Shown here piece by piece: positions 43,621-55,600 of a stretch of 64,000 nt of DNA; position 1 is the first letter of the stretch; each line of letters begins with the position of its first letter. This DNA is from Paulinella micropora (Eukaryota > Cercozoa > Imbricatea > Euglyphida > Paulinellidae). A program made the translations under genes and the position numbers. The notes under the pieces are model-generated. The model did not search any database, was not told the origin of the DNA, and was given only the letters and a program-made list of their open reading frames with translations. Location of the stretch: the NCBI GenBank assembly GCA_019918135.1, contig WBZZ01001278.1, positions 1 to 64,000 on the forward strand, read 5' to 3'.

Positions 43621-45962
43621 TTACAGCAGCCTGAGCCACTCGTATTGCTCCTCTTCCGGGCCTGTGGGTTGACTACGAATACTAGTGACCTACTGAGCTC
43701 CAAGCGCCGTAGCCTTGGAAGAGACACGGGCGTCGACCGGAGCCAGGCATAGGTGAGGCTGCCGAGGTGCCGCTCGTCCACGCTTTGTAGCTTCAGTACT
43801 CTGAATCGTTCCAACGGTTGCAGCAGCTCCACTAGTTGCGCAAATCCGGGTTGGACATAGTCTGCAGCCCCCGCACCTCCAGCTCCTGCAGGCCGGAGGG
43901 GAGTGTAAGGTGCGGCAGCGCCCCGGCCACCGTTGGCAGGCTCACTGCCAGCTTCTCGAGCCGGGCGCACCGGGACAACGTCTCCAGCGCCCCGCCCTCA
44001 ACGAGGCCGAGAGCCCCGGCCGGGACGGGCGCGGCGTAGAAGTGTAGCTCCTCGAGGCCGGGCAGCCTGGGCCAGAGCGCCCTGATACCGGCCGCCGTGA
44101 AGTTTGCCGGGCTGGCCTGGCCGCCCAGCCTCAGCTGCCGTAGGCCGGGCAGCGGGCCCAGGCGGTCTAGCCCCCGTCAGTGAGGCCAGTGCACCCCTCC
44201 AGGTTTAGCTCCACTAGCGAGCGCAGGCAAGGTAGCTCTGTACCGGTGAGCTGGCTACAGCCGTACAGGCTCAGCACCCGCAGGTTGCAGTAGGGCCCAG
44301 CGAGGCGAGCCCCGCGTCGGTGAGGTTAGTGCAGCGGCCGAGGTGCAGCTCCCGCAGTCCGACCAGGCCGGACAGCACCTTCAGGTCTGCCCTGAGGTCG
44401 AGACACTCCGTCAGGTCCAAGTGCCGCAGGCTGCCCAGGGGCGGCAGAGCCGCAAGCCCCTCGTCCGTCAGGCCGCAGCCCCGGAGGACTAGCTTGCGCA
44501 GCCGCGCCAGTGGCCGCAGGCTGGCTAGCCCTGCGCCCTTGATATCCTGAGCCCAGCACAGAGTCAGCTCCTCCAGTGCTACGAGGCCAGCTAGGGCGGC
44601 CAGCCCCTTGTCGGTAATAGAGGTGGGCTGGGAGACGTTGAGCACAAGCGTGCGCAGGCTGGTCAGCGTCGACAGGTTGCGTAGCTCTTGGCTTAGGATA
44701 TCCAGGTCCATCTTCAGTGTTCGGAGCTGGGCGAGCCCCGAGACAAACCTCAGGCAGGCGCCAGTGAGGCTGCTGCCGTCTTGGGCGGGCAAAGGCTCTC
44801 CCTGGGCGTCCACCTCTACCCCCAGCCCCCCCCAGGTTGAGCTCTTGGAGTGGGTCGGGCCCTTGGAGCGGGTCGGGCTCTTGGGCAGGGGTGTTCGGCC
44901 GCTGCAGAAAATCGAACTGTTCCGTGCTGATTTCTGCGTCCCCGGCGACGTCTAGTTTCCTGAGCCGCCGGAACCTGCCCCCGTGGTCCCACTGCCACCT
45001 CAAGGTATCAAACACGTTCTCGTCGTAGATACTGCCAGAGAGGTCTAGTTCCTCGAGATTGGGCAACAGCGCTATGCGCTCTAGGTACTCGTCAGTTATC
45101 TGCCGATCTTCTGGCCAGGCCGACACGTTCAGCACGCGCAATCGGTGGCCCCAGCGGCCGGGCTCGCCCGCGTCCTGGAGCCAGGGCGGGTCCTCGTCCT
45201 CGTCCTCCTCCGCCCGCACCTGGCCGCAGGCGGTTAGGTCCAGCTCCAAGAGGCCTTCCACGCCGGGCAGCGAACCCAGCAGCCCGTTGCCGGTAATGCC
45301 GGAGTGCTGGAAGCCCAGCCGCTGGAAGTTACGCTTCCTGTTCACTAGCGCAGCCAAGCGTGTGTCGGTGAAGCCCGCGAAGTCCAGGCTGACCAGGTCT
45401 TGGAGCGAGGTCACGCAACGTAGCCAGTCCTCTTCTGCCACGCCCGGGGCCAGGCGCGGGAGGTCCAGTCGTCGGAGCTGTGGGAACAGCGCTGGCAGTT
45501 GCCCGAGCGTGTCCGCCGTGACGGCGCAGTCTGGTGGCTGTCCTCATCTACCAAGGACAGGTGCCAGACGACCAGGCCCTGCAGGTTCCGCCAGGGGGGT
45601 GGGTCCGCGCGCGTGTCCGCTAGCAGCCAGACATGTTCGCAGGTGACGCGCGCCGCCCGCCAGGTGGGGCCCAGGAGCGCGAAGAGGCGCCGGTGCACGG
45701 CGAGACGGAAGTCAAGCTCGGGCAGCGTGCGGTGGCGCCAGAAGGCAGGTGTTTGCACCACTTGGTGGTACCAGGCCTCGGTCGTGCAGGCGAGGCCGAG
45801 CGTGTCGGCTGTCGAGCACAGAAAGGGCGCGAGCCGCGGCCCCAGGACGCCGGCCTGGCAGGGCGGCGCTTGGCCGCCACGCCTGCAAGACACAACCAGT
45901 GCGCGGTGCGGCGCGGGCGAGGGGGGGGGCAGCGCACAAGGGGACCTGGAGGGCTGTGCCAT
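43621..45962 (-). CDS. F-box/LRR protein, paralogue 1, with frame breaks
   Basis: Start ATG 45962-45960 (MAQPSRSP), stop near 43621. The N-terminal F-box-like segment reads LACTTEAWYHQVVQTPAFW. It is followed by at least twelve leucine-rich repeats of the Cys/AMN1 type (LRKLVLRGCGLTDEGLAALP, LRHLDLTEC, LRELHLGRCTNLTDAGLASL). Compared with paralogues 2 and 3, single bases are missing near 45530, at a C run (44822), near 44295 (GGGCCC for GGGCCCC) and near 44175. Between the breaks the frames stay open and conserved, about 780 residues in all. F-box/LRR proteins choose substrates for SCF ubiquitin ligases. Either the gene is newly broken or the assembly has indels; long-term decay is unlikely since no nonsense codons have accumulated. 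Confidence 0.6.
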
Positions 45963-46499
45963 CGCGGGCGGGGACGGCTCGATCGGACAGTCCAGGGGCT
46001 GGCTAGGGGACGGTTGACGGCGGTGCTGCGACAGCAAACGACTGCACACGCACAGACTGCTTTAGGAGGGAGATACCGCCCCAAGCAAATGACGGGGGGC
46101 AGGAGGGGCGGGGAGCGGAGGGGGGAGGGCGGGGGAGGGGAGGGTGTGCCCGGAGAGAGGGGGGGGTGCCCCGGGGAGCAGGGGGGCGCCGGCCCCTCGT
46201 CTCCACCCCCCCCTCGGCAGCTCTCGCCGCAGGCCTTGGCCTCGTCCCCTGCCTGCCGGCTCTGGTCATTGGAGTTCCTGGACGCCGGTCCCGTGTTCTG
46301 TCAAGACCGAGTCTAGTGTCGAAGCCTTTTCGCTTCTGCTTAAAAGTTTTTACTTCTGGTGCTGCTACTACTCAGCTCTGGGTAGGGCACCCTGCACCGC
46401 CCCCCCCTCGCCAGGTCCCGCAGGCACTTGGTCCAAGCACGACTGCCCGGCGCTCAGGGGGAAGGGCAAGGGCGGGGCCGGCCAGAGCGAGAGTGCGCG
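45963..46499. other. 5' flank of paralogue 1, remnant of the F-box-like gene end, 3' flank of paralogue 2
   Basis: 46030-46060 is a diverged CTGCTTTAGGAGGGAGA block, also found before paralogues 2 and 3. About 46226-46290 (GCCTTGGCCTCGTCCCCTGCC...CTCTGG) matches the last codons and stop region of the F-box-like gene at 43350-43385. The conserved 3' flank follows at 46313-46400. The unit thus kept only the end of the F-box-like gene here. Confidence 0.5.
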
Positions 46500-48802
46500 C
46501 TAATCGTCCCTTGACCAAAGCCTGAGCCGCCCGTCCGCCCACACCGCGTCTACCTCATCGGGCTGCGCCGGAGGGTCGGACACGAAGGACGAACTAACGT
46601 CTACGAGGAGCCGCAGCCCCGGGGATTCGCGGTCTAGCACGTCCCGGAGCTTTTCCAGGTAAGGAGGGGCGCGGTGACCGGCCCTGGTTCCCCCCCGTAC
46701 CACGTCACCGCCGGGCGTCGCAGTCCTAGTACTCGGAGCCGCGGCAGGCTCCGCAGCAGCCGCCCCAGCCGCTCCCCTGACAGTTCTTCGGTCAGGCCCG
46801 TCACGGTGAGCTCCCGCAGGCCGGCGGGGAGGTCCGAGGGCAGAGTGCGCGACCTCACGACCAGCTGCCCGAGCCGGGCGCACGCGGACAACCCCCCCAG
46901 CGCCTCGCCCGCCACGTCGCCGTTGGCAGCCAGCGAGAGGTGTAGTTCCTCGAGGCAGGGCAGCCGGGGCCAGAGCGCCCTGACGCCGGTCGCTGTGAAG
47001 CTCGCCCGGCCGAACTTGTCGCCCAGCCTCAGTAGTCGCAGGCCGGGCAACGAGCCCAGGCAGCCCAGCCCCTCGTCCGTGAGACCAGTGCACCCCTCCA
47101 GGTTTAGCTCTACTAGCGAGCGCAGGCGAGCTAGGCCTGTACCCGTGAGCCTGCGACAACGGTTCAGGTCCAGCACCCGCAGGTTGCAGTCGGGCCCCAG
47201 CGAGGCGAGCGCCTGGTCAGTCAGGTTGTAACAGCCGCCGAGGTGCAACTCCTGCAGGCTGGCCCGGCCTGCCAGCCCGCCCAGGCCGCTTCGAGGCGGG
47301 CGCAGCGGGTCAGCTCCAGGTGTCGCAGGCCGCGCAGGCACGACAGAGCTGCCAGCCCCGTGTCCGTCAGGCCGCAATCCCTGAGGACTAGCTTCCGCAG
47401 CCTCGCCAGGGGCTGCAGGCGAGCAAGCCCCTGGCCTTGCAGCTGCGCAGCTCCGCCCAGTGTTAGCTCCTCGAGGGCCGTGAGGCCGGCTAGGGCGGCC
47501 AGTCCCGTGTCGGTAATAGCGGTGGTCGGGACGACGCCCAGCTCTAGCGTGCGCAACTCGGTCAGTGCGGACAGGCTCTTTAGCTCCTCGTCGGTAATAC
47601 GTAGGAGGTCCGCCCTTAGTCTTCGAAGCTTGGCCAGGCCCCGGACAAACAGCAGGCAGGCTCCCGAGAGGTTTCCTTCACCCCCGGGGAGGTGCAGCTC
47701 TTCGAGTTCGACAGCTGTGACAGGAAGCCAAGCCAGGCTGTGCTCGCTGGTGTTGTCCCCCCGAGGTCGAGTTTCCCGAGCTGCCGGAACCTGTTCTCTT
47801 GCAGGCACAGGTTAGACATAGCGGTATCACGCCGGCGTCTTCACTGTCGCAGAGGTTTAGTTCTTGGAGTTGGGGTAGCAGCGCTATGCGCCCTACCCAC
47901 TCTGCGTTCACGTGCCACTCTGCCAAGCCCGACAAGTTCAGCACGCGCAATTGGTGGCCCCAGTGGCCGAACCCGCCCGCGCCCTCGAGCCAGGGCGCGT
48001 CATCGCCGTCCACCGGCGCCAGGCCATCGCAGGAGGCCAGGTCCAGCTCTGTCAGGCCTTGCACGCTGGGCAACGAAGCCTGCAGTCCCTGGCCAGTAAT
48101 GCTGGAGCGCTGGAACCCCAGCCGCTGCCAGCGACGCGGAATTTGCACCAGCTGCGCTAAGCCCTCATCGCTAAATTCCGCGAAATCCAGGCTGTCCAAG
48201 TGTGGGAGCGAGGTTACACAAGCTAGCCAGACGTCGTCGTCGTCCGCCACGTCCGCCGCCAGGCGCGGGAGGTGCAGTCGTTGGAGTTGCGGACAGACCT
48301 TCGGCAGTGCCTGGAGCATGGCTGCCGTGACAGCGCAGTGGTCGTAGCTGTCCTGGTCCACCAGGGAAAGGTGCCGGACGACCAGGCCCCGCAGGTCCGC
48401 CAGGGGGGGTGGGTCCGCGCGCGTGTCCGCGAGCAGCCAGACGTGTTCGCAGATTACGTGCGCCCGCCGCCAGGTGGGGCCCAGAAGCTCGAAGAGGCGT
48501 CGGTGGGCGGCGAGACGGAAGTCGAGCTCGGGCAGCGTGCAGTTGCGCCAGAAACCCGGGGCCTCCACCACTTGGTGGTACCAGGCCTCGGACGTGCACG
48601 CGAGGCCGAGCGCGTCGGCTGTCCAGCGCAGGAAAGGTGCGAGCCGCGGCCCCAGGACGCCGGGGTCGCCGGGCTCGCCGGGCGGCGCCTGGTCGCGGCG
48701 CCTGCAGGACACAACCAGTGCGCGGTGGGCAGGAGAGAGGGGGTGGGTGTTGGGGCGGGGGGGGGAGGGCAGTGCACCAGGGGACCTGGAGGGCTGAGTC
48801 AT
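46500..48802 (-). CDS. F-box/LRR protein, paralogue 2, with frame breaks
   Basis: ATG 48802-48800 (MTQPSRSPGALP), stop TAG 46500. The N-terminal 390 codons are continuous: F-box-like segment ALGLACTSEAWYHQVVEAPG, a helix-rich linker (CPQLQRLHLPRLAAD), then the first LRRs. After frame changes near 47815, 47300 and 46680 the LRR series continues (LRKLVLRDCGLTDTGLAALS; LQELHLGGCYNLTDQALASL; VELNLEGCTGLTDEGLGCLG) to a non-LRR tail ending WADGRLRLWSRDD. Same role as paralogue 1. It lies tail-to-head with the other two on the same strand, spaced 3-4 kb apart, as in tandem duplication. It is the best of the three for deducing the intact N-terminus. Confidence 0.6.
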
Positions 48803-49030
48803 CGCGGGGCAGGGAGGCAGAGAGTCGGGGAGCCAGCTAGGGGGCGGCGCTGCGCCAGCCAACTACGGCACGGGCACAACCTGCTTTAGGCAGGAGACAC
48901 CGCGCAGGGAAGTGATGGGGCCTGGGGGGCGGAGAGGACGGCGGGAGAGGGGAGGGGAGGGGCCCCCCTCCTTCCCTTCCTTGGCGGCCGCCCGACGGCC
49001 CCAGGGGAGCCAGGCCCCCCCCCCCCCCCC
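48803..49030. promoter_or_regulatory. 5' flank of paralogue 2, divergent promoter
   Basis: GCGCCAGCCAACTACGGC and CTTTAGGCAGGAGACACCG, then CAGGGAAGTGA, are repeated almost exactly before paralogue 3 (52390-52455). The conservation in a non-coding flank suggests a shared control element or simply recent duplication. Confidence 0.4.
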
Positions 49031-49039
49031 CGGCACCAA

Positions 49040-49358
49040 CGACCCGCCCGGCCTGGACCACAACCCCCTGCTCCCCAGGCCCGACCCCAAGCGCCACAAG
49101 GCCCAGCACGACGACGCTAAGCCTGCGGCCCGGCCAGCGCTGGGCACGGGTACCGGGTACCAGGCCACAGTGTTCTTGCCCACCAACCGGTCCGGCGCTG
49201 CGGACTACGCGCGGTACCGTGACCCCGTACTCTCCGGCCCTGGCCTCCAAGTGGCTGTGGCGGGCGCTGGCCTCGTCCCTGACCTACCGGTCCTGACCAG
49301 CCCCGGGGCTCCCGGACGTCGGCTCGCGGGCGGCAGGGACTCTGAGCCTAGTGCCTAA
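49040..49358 (+). pseudogene. Broken copy of the F-box-like gene
   Basis: Sequence from 49040 matches the intact gene from about 41485 at roughly 88 percent, but its start codon is CTG (49053) instead of ATG. At about 49256 it jumps from the codons for ASKWL to the last codons of the gene: AGTGGCTG is followed by TGGCGGGCGCTGGCCTCGTC, matching 43345-43370. About 1.65 kb is thus deleted, with the junction inside a similar GCGGGC.CTGGCC present at both ends (41701 and 43348). The 3' flank follows normally. Clearly dead. Confidence 0.8.
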
Positions 49359-50005
49359 GCTTTTTTTCCAGGCGAGTAAAATTTTAAACTTCTGGTCCCG
49401 CTTTGGTACGTACCTCCTACTCAGCTCTCGGTAGGGCACCCCTCACCGGGGCTCCGCCGGGTCCCCGCCGGGTCCCCGCCCACCCGGCACTCGTCGCCGG
49501 TGCCAGCACACGGTGCGGTGTCCCGGACGGCCCGGCCAAACGTAGAAAGCTAGGTCTCCTACGGACATCATCTAGGTCTCTTACGGACATCCCCCACAGC
49601 CTGAGCCACTCGTACTGCCCCGCTCCTGGTTGAGGCCGCTAGTGCTGCCCTCTTCGCAGTTCTCGTCGCCGGCCTCGTCCCCGACCTACCGGCTCTGATC
49701 AGCCCGGGGTTGCCGGATACCGGCTTTCATCAGCCCGGGGTTGCCAGACACAGGCTTTGATCAGCCCGGGGTTGCCAGACACCGGCTCGGCTCGTGTGCC
49801 GCAGAGACTCGGAGTCTAGTGCCAGGAAGAGCGGCAGGAGGCTAGGGCTTTTAAGGTTTTTACTGCTAGCTCTGTTGTACCTAGTACTCGCCTCTTAGTA
49901 GTGCATCGCGCCGACTCACCAGGGCTACACAGGCACTGACCCATGGTGCCAGCACAACGGAGTGGTGTCCCGGACAGCCCGGCCCCGAGCGGGATGTTTC
50001 GTCCC
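49359..50005. other. Duplicated 3' flanks and a 31-bp repeat
   Basis: Two copies of the cluster's 3' flank (49359-49530 and 49845-49930) surround about 3 copies of a 31-bp unit, CTTTGATCAGCCCGGGGTTG plus CCAGACAC (49693-49795), which derives from the end of the F-box-like gene (CTCTGATCAGC). Confidence 0.65.
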
Positions 50006-52340
50006 CTAGTTCCGCAGCCACTCGTAGTACTGCCCCTCCTCTTCGGCCTGGTCGTGCTGTGCCTCTGGGTCTGCCTGCACCAGCGACGCACTGACCCGCC
50101 AGCGACGTAGCCCGGGCAGACACGCAGACGCGTAGGAGAGAAGCAGAGAGGAGACGCGGTCTCCCTGGGACGGAGCTGCGCCCTGTAGCTCCAGGTCCCG
50201 CAAGCACGTCGTCGTCCGCTGTCGCAGCTGCTTCAACAGTTTCCGTAGATCCATGTCCCCAAGGCCTGCAGGCCCTCTACCCGTAGCTTCCGCAGGCCAG
50301 AGGGGAATGCACCGCCAGCCAGGCCGCCCACCGTGCACGAGCCCACTAGCAGCTTCTCGAGCTTGGTACAGTGGAACAACGTGTTCAGCGCCCCCTTCGC
50401 GACTAGGTTCTGGCTGGGCACGGTGTAGAAATATAGCTCCTCGAGGTCGGGCAGCCGGGGCCAGAGCGCTCCGACGCCGGACGCCGTGATTTGTGCCGGC
50501 TGGAGCTTGTCGCCTAGTCTTAGCCAGCGCAAGCCGGGTCCTAGGCACCCCAGCCCCTCGTCCGTGAGGCCCGTGCACCTCTCGAGGTTCAGCTCTACTA
50601 ACGAGCGTCGGGGGGCTAGTCCGGTCCCCGTGAGCCGGTGACAGCCGCGCAGGCTCAGCACCCGCAGGTTGCAGTTGCGCCCCAACGAGGCGAGCCCCGC
50701 GTCGGTGAGGTTGGTGCAGCCGCCGAGGTGCAGCTCCTGTAGCCCGGCCAAGCCCGCCAGCACTCGCAGGTCCCCCACCAGGCTGACACAGTCTGTGAGA
50801 TCGAGGTGCCGCAGGCTGCCCAGGGGCGGCAGAGCCGCCAGCCCCTCGTCCGTCAGGCCGCAGCCTCGGAGGACCAGCTTGCGCAGCCGCGCGACAGTGG
50901 CCGCAGGCTGGCTAGCCCCGTTCCACTGATAGACTTTGCCTGACACAGGGTTAGCTCTTCCAGTGCCGTGAGGCTGGCTAGTGCGGCACAAGCACCGTCC
51001 GTAATAGAGGTAGACTGCGAGCTGCTGAGCACTAGCGTGCGCAGGTTGGTCAGTGTTGTCAGCGCGCTCTCTAGCTCTGGGTCTGTGATATTTAGGTCCA
51101 GCCTCAGCGTGCGAAGCCGGGTGAGCTGTGGGACAAACCTCAGGCAGGCTCCCGTGAGGCTAGTAGTCTCCTCCTCCTCTGCACCCACCGCCAGATCCCA
51201 GTTCCAGCCCTCGGAGCCCTGCGGCAGGTTGAGCTCTTCGAGGTTTGTTAGCCATGGCAAGAAATCGAGTGTGGCTGTGCTTAGCCCTGTGTTGTCGTCT
51301 ATACCGAGGCCTAGTTTCCTGAGCTGTTGGAACCTGGATTCTCCGTATGGCGGCTGGCACAGCCTTCGCAAAGTATCAAACACCTCCTCTTCGTGGATAC
51401 TGCCAGAGAGGTCTAGTTCAGCTGGGGCAACAACGCTAGGCGATTTAGGTGCACATCAGTGATCTCCCGGTTTTGTGGCCAAGCCGACAGGTTCAGCACA
51501 CGCAGCTGGTGGCCCCAGCCGCCGTCCTCACCCGCGCCCAACAGCCAAAGCGCCTCCTCCTCGTCCTCCTCCGCCTCCTCCTCCTCCTCCGCCGTCCACG
51601 CTACGTGGCAGGCGGTCAAGTCCAGCTCCTCGAGGCCTTTTACGCTGGGCAGAGAAGTCTGCAAGCCCCTGCTAGTAATAGTAGAGTACTGGAAGCATAG
51701 TCGTCGGAAGCGCGGCTTCCTCGCCACTAGCCCAGCCAAGCGGTCGTCGGTAAAGCCCGTGAAGTCCAGGCTGACTAGGTCTGGGAGCGAGGCCACGCAA
51801 TGCAGCCAGTCCTCGTCCGCCGCGCCCGGAGCCAGGCGCGGGAGGTCCAGTCGTTGGAGTTGCGGACAGAACTTCGGCAGCTGCTGGAGCGTGGCCGCCG
51901 TGACGGCGCAGTCGTCCCGACTGTCTTTATCTACCAAAGACAGGTGCAGGACGACCAGGCCCCGCAGGTGCCGCAGCAGAGGTGGGTCCGCCCCCACGGC
52001 AGCGGGCAGGCAAACGCGCGTACAGACGACATGCGCCTTCCGCCAGGTTTCGCCCAGGAGCGCGAAGAGGCGTCGGTGGGCGGCGAGGCGGAAGTCGAGC
52101 TCGGGCAGCGTGCAGTGGCGCCAAAAGCCCGGGACCTGCACCACTTGGTGGTACCAGGCCTCGGACGTGCAGGCGAGGCTGAGCGCTTCCACCGTGCCGG
52201 GCAGAAAAGGTGCGAGCCGCGGCCCCAGGACGCCGGGCTCGCCGGACGGCGCCTGGTCGCGGCGCCTGCAGGACACAACCAGTGCGCGGTGGGTAAGAGA
52301 GAGGGGGCAGCGCACAAGGGGACCTGGAGGGCTGAGTCAT
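50006..52340 (-). CDS. F-box/LRR protein, paralogue 3, with frame breaks
   Basis: ATG 52340-52338 (MTQPSRSP), stop TAG 50006 after GQYYEWLRN. A frame break follows the first 15 codons. A 300-codon open piece then carries the F-box-like LACTSEAWYHQVVQVPGFW and the early LRRs, including an acidic insert EEEEEAEEDEEE. Further breaks near 51400, 50890 and 50235 separate LRR blocks (LRTLVLSSSQSTSITDGACA; LRKLVLRGCGLTDEGLAALP; LQELHLGGCTNLTDAGLASL). It has about the same length as the paralogues and the same probable role. It lacks the N-terminal Pro-rich insert of paralogue 2. Its start faces the giant glycoprotein gene 320 bases away. Confidence 0.6.
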
Positions 52341-52659
52341 CGCGGGGCAGGGAGGGGAGAGTCAGGGGAGCCAGCTAGGGAGCGGCGCTGCGCCAGCCAA
52401 CTACGGCTCAGGCACGACCCGCTTTAGGCAGGAGACGCTGCACAGGGAAGTGACGAGGCGAAGGGTGGGGGGAGAGGGCGAAGGGGGGGGAAGAGGGCGA
52501 AGGGGGGGGGAGAGGGCGAGGGGGCGGGGGCTCCTCCTTCTTCCCTCCCTGGGCGGCCGCCCGACGGCCCCCGGGGGGAGGGCCGTTCCGCCGGGCGCCC
52601 GCCCCCGGCCTACCCCCCCCCCCCCCCCCAAAAAGCAAGCTTAGCGGCCCGGTCGCGTC
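52341..52659. promoter_or_regulatory. Divergent promoter between paralogue 3 and the giant glycoprotein
   Basis: Contains the shared CTTTAGGCAGGAGACGC / CAGGGAAGTGA block (52422-52452), three copies of a GAGAGGGCGAAGGGGGGG unit (52475-52525) and a run of 14 C. No TATA box. Confidence 0.4.
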
Positions 52660-55600
52660 ATGACGACGGCGGCCGCCAGCACGCGTGCACGGCCGCGCGG
52701 GCGGTGGTGGTGGTGGTGCCTGTGGTGGGGGTGGGCGCTGGGGGTCGTGGCGGCGGAGGGGCCGCCGCCCGAGTCGCTTGGGTACCAGGTGCAGTCGGTC
52801 GTCGCGTCCGCGGCCCCGTCGCCGGACGCAGCGCTGGAGGAGGTCCGGGTCCTGGTGCGGTCGCAGGGCTGCCGGGCGGTGGTGTGCCACGTGTACGTGA
52901 CGTACGAATCCGTGGCCCACAACGCGACGCTGGGCTTCGAGCTGGCCGTGCCCCACCCGTACGTGGAGTACGGCACGGCCGAGCTGCTGGGCTTCACGCC
53001 CTCGTGGACCAAGCAGGTGTCGGCCGTGGTGTCGCTGACCGACGACTTTGGGTCCGGCCTGCTGGCGCGCAGCGTGGCGGACTTTCTGGGCGGTGCGCGG
53101 CAGCCCCTGGGCGCCGAACAGCTGGTCGTCCCGCCCGGGGCCGGCGCGGCGGGGCTGACCGAGGCCCCGCCGCCCGTGCCGCCGTTTGTGCGCAACGCGA
53201 GCGGCGCGGCGGACACCGTGGCGCGGGCCGACGACCTGTTCCAGAACGAGAGCGAGCACTGGAACGCCGTCGTGTCGAACGCGACGGGCGGCGCCGGCGG
53301 CTCGACGGGCGGGGCGGGGCGGCGGCGCCGGAGCCACCGCCGGCGCCTGGCGCAGGCCCTGCTGGGCCAAGACGCGCTCGGACAGGTCAAGGCCGTGTGC
53401 CAGGGGTTTGCCCACGACTGGAAGTCCCTGAAGGAGAGCTCGTTGCGCGCCCTCGCGCGGCTGAACGGCACGGAGCTGGGCGCGGACGACCTGGCCACGC
53501 TGGACGCAGAGTACGTGCAGGTGCAGAGCAACTGCCTGGCCCAGACCGTCACGTCCGTGAGCAGCAACTGCCTGGACCTGGCCGAGTGCGCGAAGCAGGA
53601 GCTACAGAACGTCAAGTACAACCTGGACCTGAAGCTGGCGAGCGCGTACACGACGGAGCTGTTGTTCCTGCGCAACGCGTACACGCGCCAGCTGGACGCG
53701 TTCCGCGCGGGCAACGACTTCTGGGCGCAGTGGACGACGGCGCTGAACGCGTACGAGGCGGCGGGGGCGGCGGCGCAGAACGCGTCCAAGCAGATCGCGG
53801 CGCTGCTGGACAGGGTCAGCAACAGCACCAACGAGCTCGAGGACGCGCTGGCCGCCATGTCGGCTTTCTACGTCGAGTCGCTGGGCGAGGAGCAGGAACT
53901 GGTGGCGCGCAGCTCCGGGGCGGCGGCCCAGGTGCTGCAGCTCGTGTCGTCGTCGGCGGCCCAGGCGGCCGAGTTCGCCGAGCTCCTGCAGCCGCTGGCG
54001 CTTGGCGTGGAGCTGCTGACGGACCGCAACCGCCTGTACATGCTGTCGCTGCTGGAGAAGGCGGTGGGCGCGAGCTCGTTGTGGGGCAGCCTGTCGCGCA
54101 TGCTGGAGCTGATCCACACGCGCGCCGAGACCAAGGCGTCGCTGGTGCGCACGCTGTTCGCCGGCCTCGCCGAGTCGCACCGCCAGGGCTGGTGGCCCTG
54201 GTGCTGGACGCGGGGGCGGCCGCCCTGGACCTGGTGGACCCGGCCACGGGCGCGACGCGCTGGTTCGGGGCCGAGGGGCCCTCGTGGTCGCTGCTGCGGG
54301 TCGCCGGCGACGGCGGGGCGGGCTGCCCGGGCGCCCCCGCGGGCGCGTTCCTGGAGCGCCACACGCTGGCGCTGACGTGCAACTCGGTGCAGCTGTCGCT
54401 GGCGCAGTACAGCTACGACTCGGTGCTGCACCTGGCGCTGCTGTTCGGGCCCGACGGGTGCGGCAACCAGACGTGCGCCTGCGCCCTGGTGCACACCCGC
54501 GAGCGGACGGACGACGATGCGCTGCGGCAGCAGTGGGTGGCCCTGCACGCCGCGGCCTTTGCGGGCGCGTTCGGTGTGAACGCGAGCGCCGGCAACGCCT
54601 CGGCGCGCCTGCCGGTGCAGGCCCAGGGCCAGGGCCCCTTTCTGTCCCCCCCGGGGAGGGGGGCTAGTACACGTGCCCGGCAGCCGGCGACGACGTGTGG
54701 TGGGGGCTGGGCGCCGTGCAGCGCGGGCTGCGCACGCTCTTCTGCGACGGCGGGCAGGAGCGCGCGCAAGCGGGCGGCCGCGGCTCCTGGGGCTGGCTGG
54801 CGGAGGGCTACTGCGGCCGGGCGCCGGTGGCCGAGGCCGCGTGGCGCCTGGCCGGCGTGCCGGACGCCGCCGGGCTGGCCGCGGCGCTGGACCACGCGTG
54901 CGCCGGGGCCGGCGCGGCGGCGGCGGCGGGGGCGCGGACGTGCTGGGCCTGTGGGTAAAGCGGCGGTCGGGCCGGCTGGCGCGGCACCTGACGTGGCCGT
55001 TCCTGGAGCGCGTCCGCGCGGGGCTGCCGCCCAACAGCAGCTTCGGCGAGGTCACGACGGCCCTGCTCGGGCGCGACGTGTGCCTGGTGACGCCCGGGGG
55101 CTACCGCGTGTGGGCCGGCGCCGGCGGCGGGTCGGCGCTCGGGGCCCTGCGCCTGGCGAACCGGGACCCGAACGCGACGGCGGGCCTGGCCGGCTGGTTG
55201 GCCGGCACCGACGGGCCCGCCGCGGACGAGCTGGCCGAGACGCGCCACCCCGCGCTGCAGCTGTGGGAGGAGGTGCTGGCCGTGACCCCGCGGCTCGTGC
55301 GGCATGGCGCCAAGCTGCGCCAGATCGCGCAGGGCCGGCTGCCGACGCCGACGGCGACCGAGACGCGGCGCGGCCGCCAGGAGCGCCGCTTCGGCGTGCG
55401 GGGCCAGCGGGACTCGGTCACGCTCAACGGCGCCGGCGTGGCGCCGGACGCCAACGCCACGGTGCGGCTGCAGATGCTGGAGGACGTGGCCACGGCCGTG
55501 ATGGTGTCCCCGGACCTGTCCGAGGTGTGGCTGCTGGGCGACCGGCGCGAGCGCGCGAGCGCGGCGGTGGCGGGCGACGAGGTGCTGGGCGTCGCCTGGC

